64,000 bases of DNA from Acidaminococcus fermentans DSM 20731 (GTDB lineage Bacteria > Bacillota > Negativicutes > Acidaminococcales > Acidaminococcaceae): positions 1,116,001 through 1,180,000 of the forward strand of contig NC_013740.1 in the NCBI RefSeq assembly GCF_000025305.1, in the 5' to 3' direction. Below, piece after piece: positions 62,011 through 64,000 of this stretch. The position numbers were made by a program, and so were the translations under genes. A model generated the notes under the pieces. The model was not told the DNA's origin. It made no database searches and saw only the letters and a program-made list of their open reading frames with translations. Within the stretch, counting starts at the first letter, position 1, and each line of letters opens with the position of its first letter.

Positions 62011-62253
62011 TCAGCCCCGATTCTTGAAATACTGGAACAGGATCTTGCACAGGTCCTTGGCTTCGGTTTCGCTGAGGGTGATCCCCCGGCCCATTTTTTC
62101 CCGGCCCGGTGCCCATTCCCGGATATCGAACCGGGGCGGACGGCCGTTGTAGGAGATCCGGTTCACCTCTTTGGTCCAGCCTTTGGGGCTGGTGGAAAGG
62201 GTGCCCAGTTCGTCGGCGATTTCATAGCTGAAGTCGGATTTGTTTCTGTCCAT
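62011..62253 (-). CDS. ydbC: YdbC-like PC4-fold nucleic-acid-binding protein
   Basis: Small protein of 80 aa. LGTLSTSPKGWTKEVNRISY near 16-35 and RFDIREWAPGREKMGRGITL near 41-60 match YdbC of Lactococcus, a homodimeric relative of the eukaryotic coactivator PC4 that binds single-stranded DNA. GAGGAGG precedes the ATG and TATAAT lies on the minus strand at 62295-62300, so it is a separate unit between the ABC transporter and the DUF4153 gene. Confidence 0.88.
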   Translation of the reverse strand: MDRNKSDFSYEIADELGTLSTSPKGWTKEVNRISYNGRPPRFDIREWAPGREKMGRGITLSETEAKDLCKILFQYFKNRG

Positions 62254-62369
62254 GGATGATCTTCCTCCTCGGTAGTTTATATCCCCTCGATTCCATTATA
62301 CCGGAGTTTCCGGAAATGAAAACCCCTCACCGATAAGAACGGGCGTTTTACCGGCATGAATGGGAAAAG

Positions 62370-64000
62370 TCACCCTGCGAACTGGCTGTTGTACAGGTCT
62401 TTGTAAAACCCGCCCTGTTCCATCAGTTTTTCGTGGGTTCCCTGTTCGATGATCTTCCCGTCTTTCATTACCAGGATCCGGTCCGCATTGCGGATGGTGC
62501 TGAGCCGGTGAGCCACGATGAAGCTGGTGCGTCCTTCCATCAGCTTGGCAAAGGCGTTCTGGATCAGGATCTCGGTCCGGGTATCGATGCTGGAGGTGGC
62601 TTCGTCCAGGATCAGCATGGGCGGCAGGGCCAGCATCACCCGGGTGATGCACAGCAGTTGTTTCTGTCCCTGGCTCAGGCTGTCATCGCTCACCACCGTA
62701 TCCAGTCCCTGGGGCATCCGGCGGATGAATTCCCAGCTGTGGGCTTCTTTGGCGGCCCGGATGATTTCTTCTTCCGTAGCCTCCGGTTTTCCAAAGGCGA
62801 TGTTTTCCCGGATGGTCCCCTGCTTCAGCCAGGTTTCCTGGAGCACCATGCCGTAGGTCCGCCGGAGAGAATGGCGGTCCACCCGGGCCGTATCCTGGCC
62901 GTCGATGGCAATGGTCCCCCGATCCACATCATAGAACCGCATGAGCAGGTTGATGAAGGTACTCTTGCCGCAGCCGGTGGGCCCCACAATGGCGGTGGTC
63001 TGGCCCGGCTCCACCTGGAAGTTGAAGTCTTCGATCAGCGGCCGCTTTTTATTGTAGGAAAAATACACATGGTCGATGGCCAGCCGGCCTTCCTGGAAGG
63101 TCAGCTGCCGGTCCGGATCCGGGCTCTGAGGCGTTTCCTCGATGAGGGCGAACACCCGGGCGGCACAGGCCAGGGCATTCTGGAGTTCGGTGACCACGGA
63201 GCTGATATCCGTAAAGGGCTTCATGTACTGGTTGGCGTAATAGAGCAGCACGGTGAGCCCCCCGACGGTGAGCCCTCCCGCCAGGATCTCCCAGCACCCC
63301 ACCAGGGCCACCAGGGCATAGATCACATTGTTCACTGCCCGGGTGGAGGGGTTGGTCAGGGAACTGTAAAACAGGGCTCCCTGGGTGGCCTGCTGCAGGT
63401 CTTCGTTCAGGCCCCGGAACTGTCTGGAGGACCGTTCTTCATGGCGGAAGGCCTTGACCACCTTTTCATTGCCCACGGTTTCGTTGATGAGAGCGGTCTG
63501 TTTCCCCCGGATGGCGGTCTGTTTCTGGAACAGCCGGTAGGACCGGTTGGCGATGAACCGGGCCACCAGAAAGCTGACCGGGGTCAGCACCATCACCATC
63601 AGGGAAATCTTCCCGTGGGTGGAAAACATGAAGTACAGGGTCAGTACAATGGTCACCAGACCGGAGAACAGCTGGGTAAAGCCCAGGAGCAGCCCGTCAG
63701 AGATCTGGTCCACATCGGCGATCACCCGCTGGACCAGGTCCCCGGTGCTGTGGCTGTCCAGGAAGGAAAGGGGCAGCTGCTGGATCTGCCGGATAGCCCG
63801 GCTCCGGATATCCCGGACGGTGTTGAAGGCCAGTTTGTTGTTGATCAGGTTCATGGCCCAGGTGGCCAGACTGGACAGGACCACCAGCACCAGGATCTGG
63901 AAGGTGTACCCTTTTACCAGAGCGAAATCCACCTTGCCCGGCCCTGCAATGCCGTCGATGGCCCGGCCGAACAGGATGGGCACATACAGCTGCAGGGCCA
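62370..64000 (-). CDS. ABC exporter, fused membrane and ATPase domains (N-terminus beyond window)
   Basis: Type IV ABC half-transporter. The visible 543 residues begin inside the membrane domain (reading LQLYVPILFGRAIDGIAG at the edge), with five membrane helices, then the nucleotide-binding domain: Walker A VGPTGCGKST, Q-loop VLQETWLKQGT, signature LSQGQKQ, Walker B LILDEATSSID and switch H in FIVAHRLSTIRNAD. LSQGQ instead of LSGGQ is common in the second subunit of heterodimeric BmrC/D- or LmrC/D-type multidrug exporters, so a partner gene is expected just outside the window. It ends in NSQFAG. Its start is not visible. Confidence 0.92.
   Translation of the reverse strand, partial: ALQLYVPILFGRAIDGIAGPGKVDFALVKGYTFQILVLVVLSSLATWAMNLINNKLAFNTVRDIRSRAIRQIQQLPLSFLDSHSTGDLVQRVIADVDQISDGLLLGFTQLFSGLVTIVLTLYFMFSTHGKISLMVMVLTPVSFLVARFIANRSYRLFQKQTAIRGKQTALINETVGNEKVVKAFRHEERSSRQFRGLNEDLQQATQGALFYSSLTNPSTRAVNNVIYALVALVGCWEILAGGLTVGGLTVLLYYANQYMKPFTDISSVVTELQNALACAARVFALIEETPQSPDPDRQLTFQEGRLAIDHVYFSYNKKRPLIEDFNFQVEPGQTTAIVGPTGCGKSTFINLLMRFYDVDRGTIAIDGQDTARVDRHSLRRTYGMVLQETWLKQGTIRENIAFGKPEATEEEIIRAAKEAHSWEFIRRMPQGLDTVVSDDSLSQGQKQLLCITRVMLALPPMLILDEATSSIDTRTEILIQNAFAKLMEGRTSFIVAHRLSTIRNADRILVMKDGKIIEQGTHEKLMEQGGFYKDLYNSQFAG

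Overview
ORGANISM. The window is about 55-60% GC and reads like a Negativicutes genome (diderm Firmicutes). Acidaminococcus or a close relative is my best guess, an inference rather than something tested. Firmicutes-type genes are common: a T-box threonyl-tRNA synthetase, RNase J, RNase HIII, the ynbB-hflX pair, a LexA with a Gram-positive-like operator, and reverse rubrerythrin. A phosphoethanolamine transferase that would decorate an outer envelope sits beside them. Transporters for carboxylates and amino acids, an L-2-hydroxyacid dehydrogenase and peptidases fit an amino-acid fermenter. Most promoters have an extended -10 (TGnTATAAT) with a weak -35.

LAYOUT. 1-12 kb: T-box and thrS; ddh (minus); a secreted SGNH hydrolase (minus); a wrecked AAA-ATPase gene; a lower-GC phosphoethanolamine transferase; reverse rubrerythrin behind a palindromic operator; a solitary OLD-type nuclease; an AEC permease; a TetR regulator. 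12-14.3 kb (minus): class II aldolase, an RluA-type pseudouridine synthase and FluC. 14.7-20.3 kb (plus): a compact nickel-pincer nucleotide operon, larE-larB-larC, followed by an ECF nickel transporter (fused CbiMN, then CbiQ and CbiO), with no larA beside it. 20.4-24.5 kb (plus): an internally deleted NifX-like protein, TlpA-CcdA, a dicarboxylate/amino-acid symporter, and lexA. 24.7-43.7 kb (minus): a long housekeeping run read right to left: PHP phosphoesterase, P-loop/Asp23 fusion, RNase HIII, a flippase-like membrane protein, GalE-like epimerase, orphan TAXI lipoprotein, RNase J, FtsK, RodZ-like protein, RimO, CinA, DEAD-box helicase, HflX with a JAMM-like N-terminal domain, and YnbB. 43.8-49 kb (minus): a low-GC patch with a broken nuclease-like gene and a 51-residue ORF, then an MFS/LysR pair, a mosaic TadG-like protein and a prepilin peptidase. 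49-53 kb (minus): fructose PTS (fruA, fruK) and a ChbG-type deacetylase. 53-64 kb: a RibU-like ECF S component, L-2-hydroxyacid dehydrogenase, M18 and C1 peptidases, APC permease, EamA exporter, DUF4153 protein, YdbC (PC4-like) and an ABC exporter cut by the window edge.

NON-CODING. Intergenic regions carry at least two families of interspersed repeats. One is GC-rich and palindromic (core CCGTAGGGGCCGCACGCCGG), at five places. The other is modular, built from TGTCAGCTG, CTAGTGA and AAATCAA...TTGATTT pieces. Many strong intrinsic terminators are visible. No tRNA, rRNA or CRISPR array was found.

HOW THE PARTS WORK TOGETHER. The lar operon imports nickel and builds the NPN cofactor for LarA-type racemases or epimerases encoded elsewhere. 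FruA and FruK feed fructose 1,6-bisphosphate to the class II aldolase. RNase J, FtsK, RodZ, RimO, the DEAD-box helicase and HflX form a growth-linked RNA, ribosome and chromosome block. I saw no complete new defence or mobile system. The most unusual items are the domain fusions (JAMM-HflX, P-loop-Asp23), the mosaic TadG, the deleted NifX-like protein and the decayed low-GC patch.
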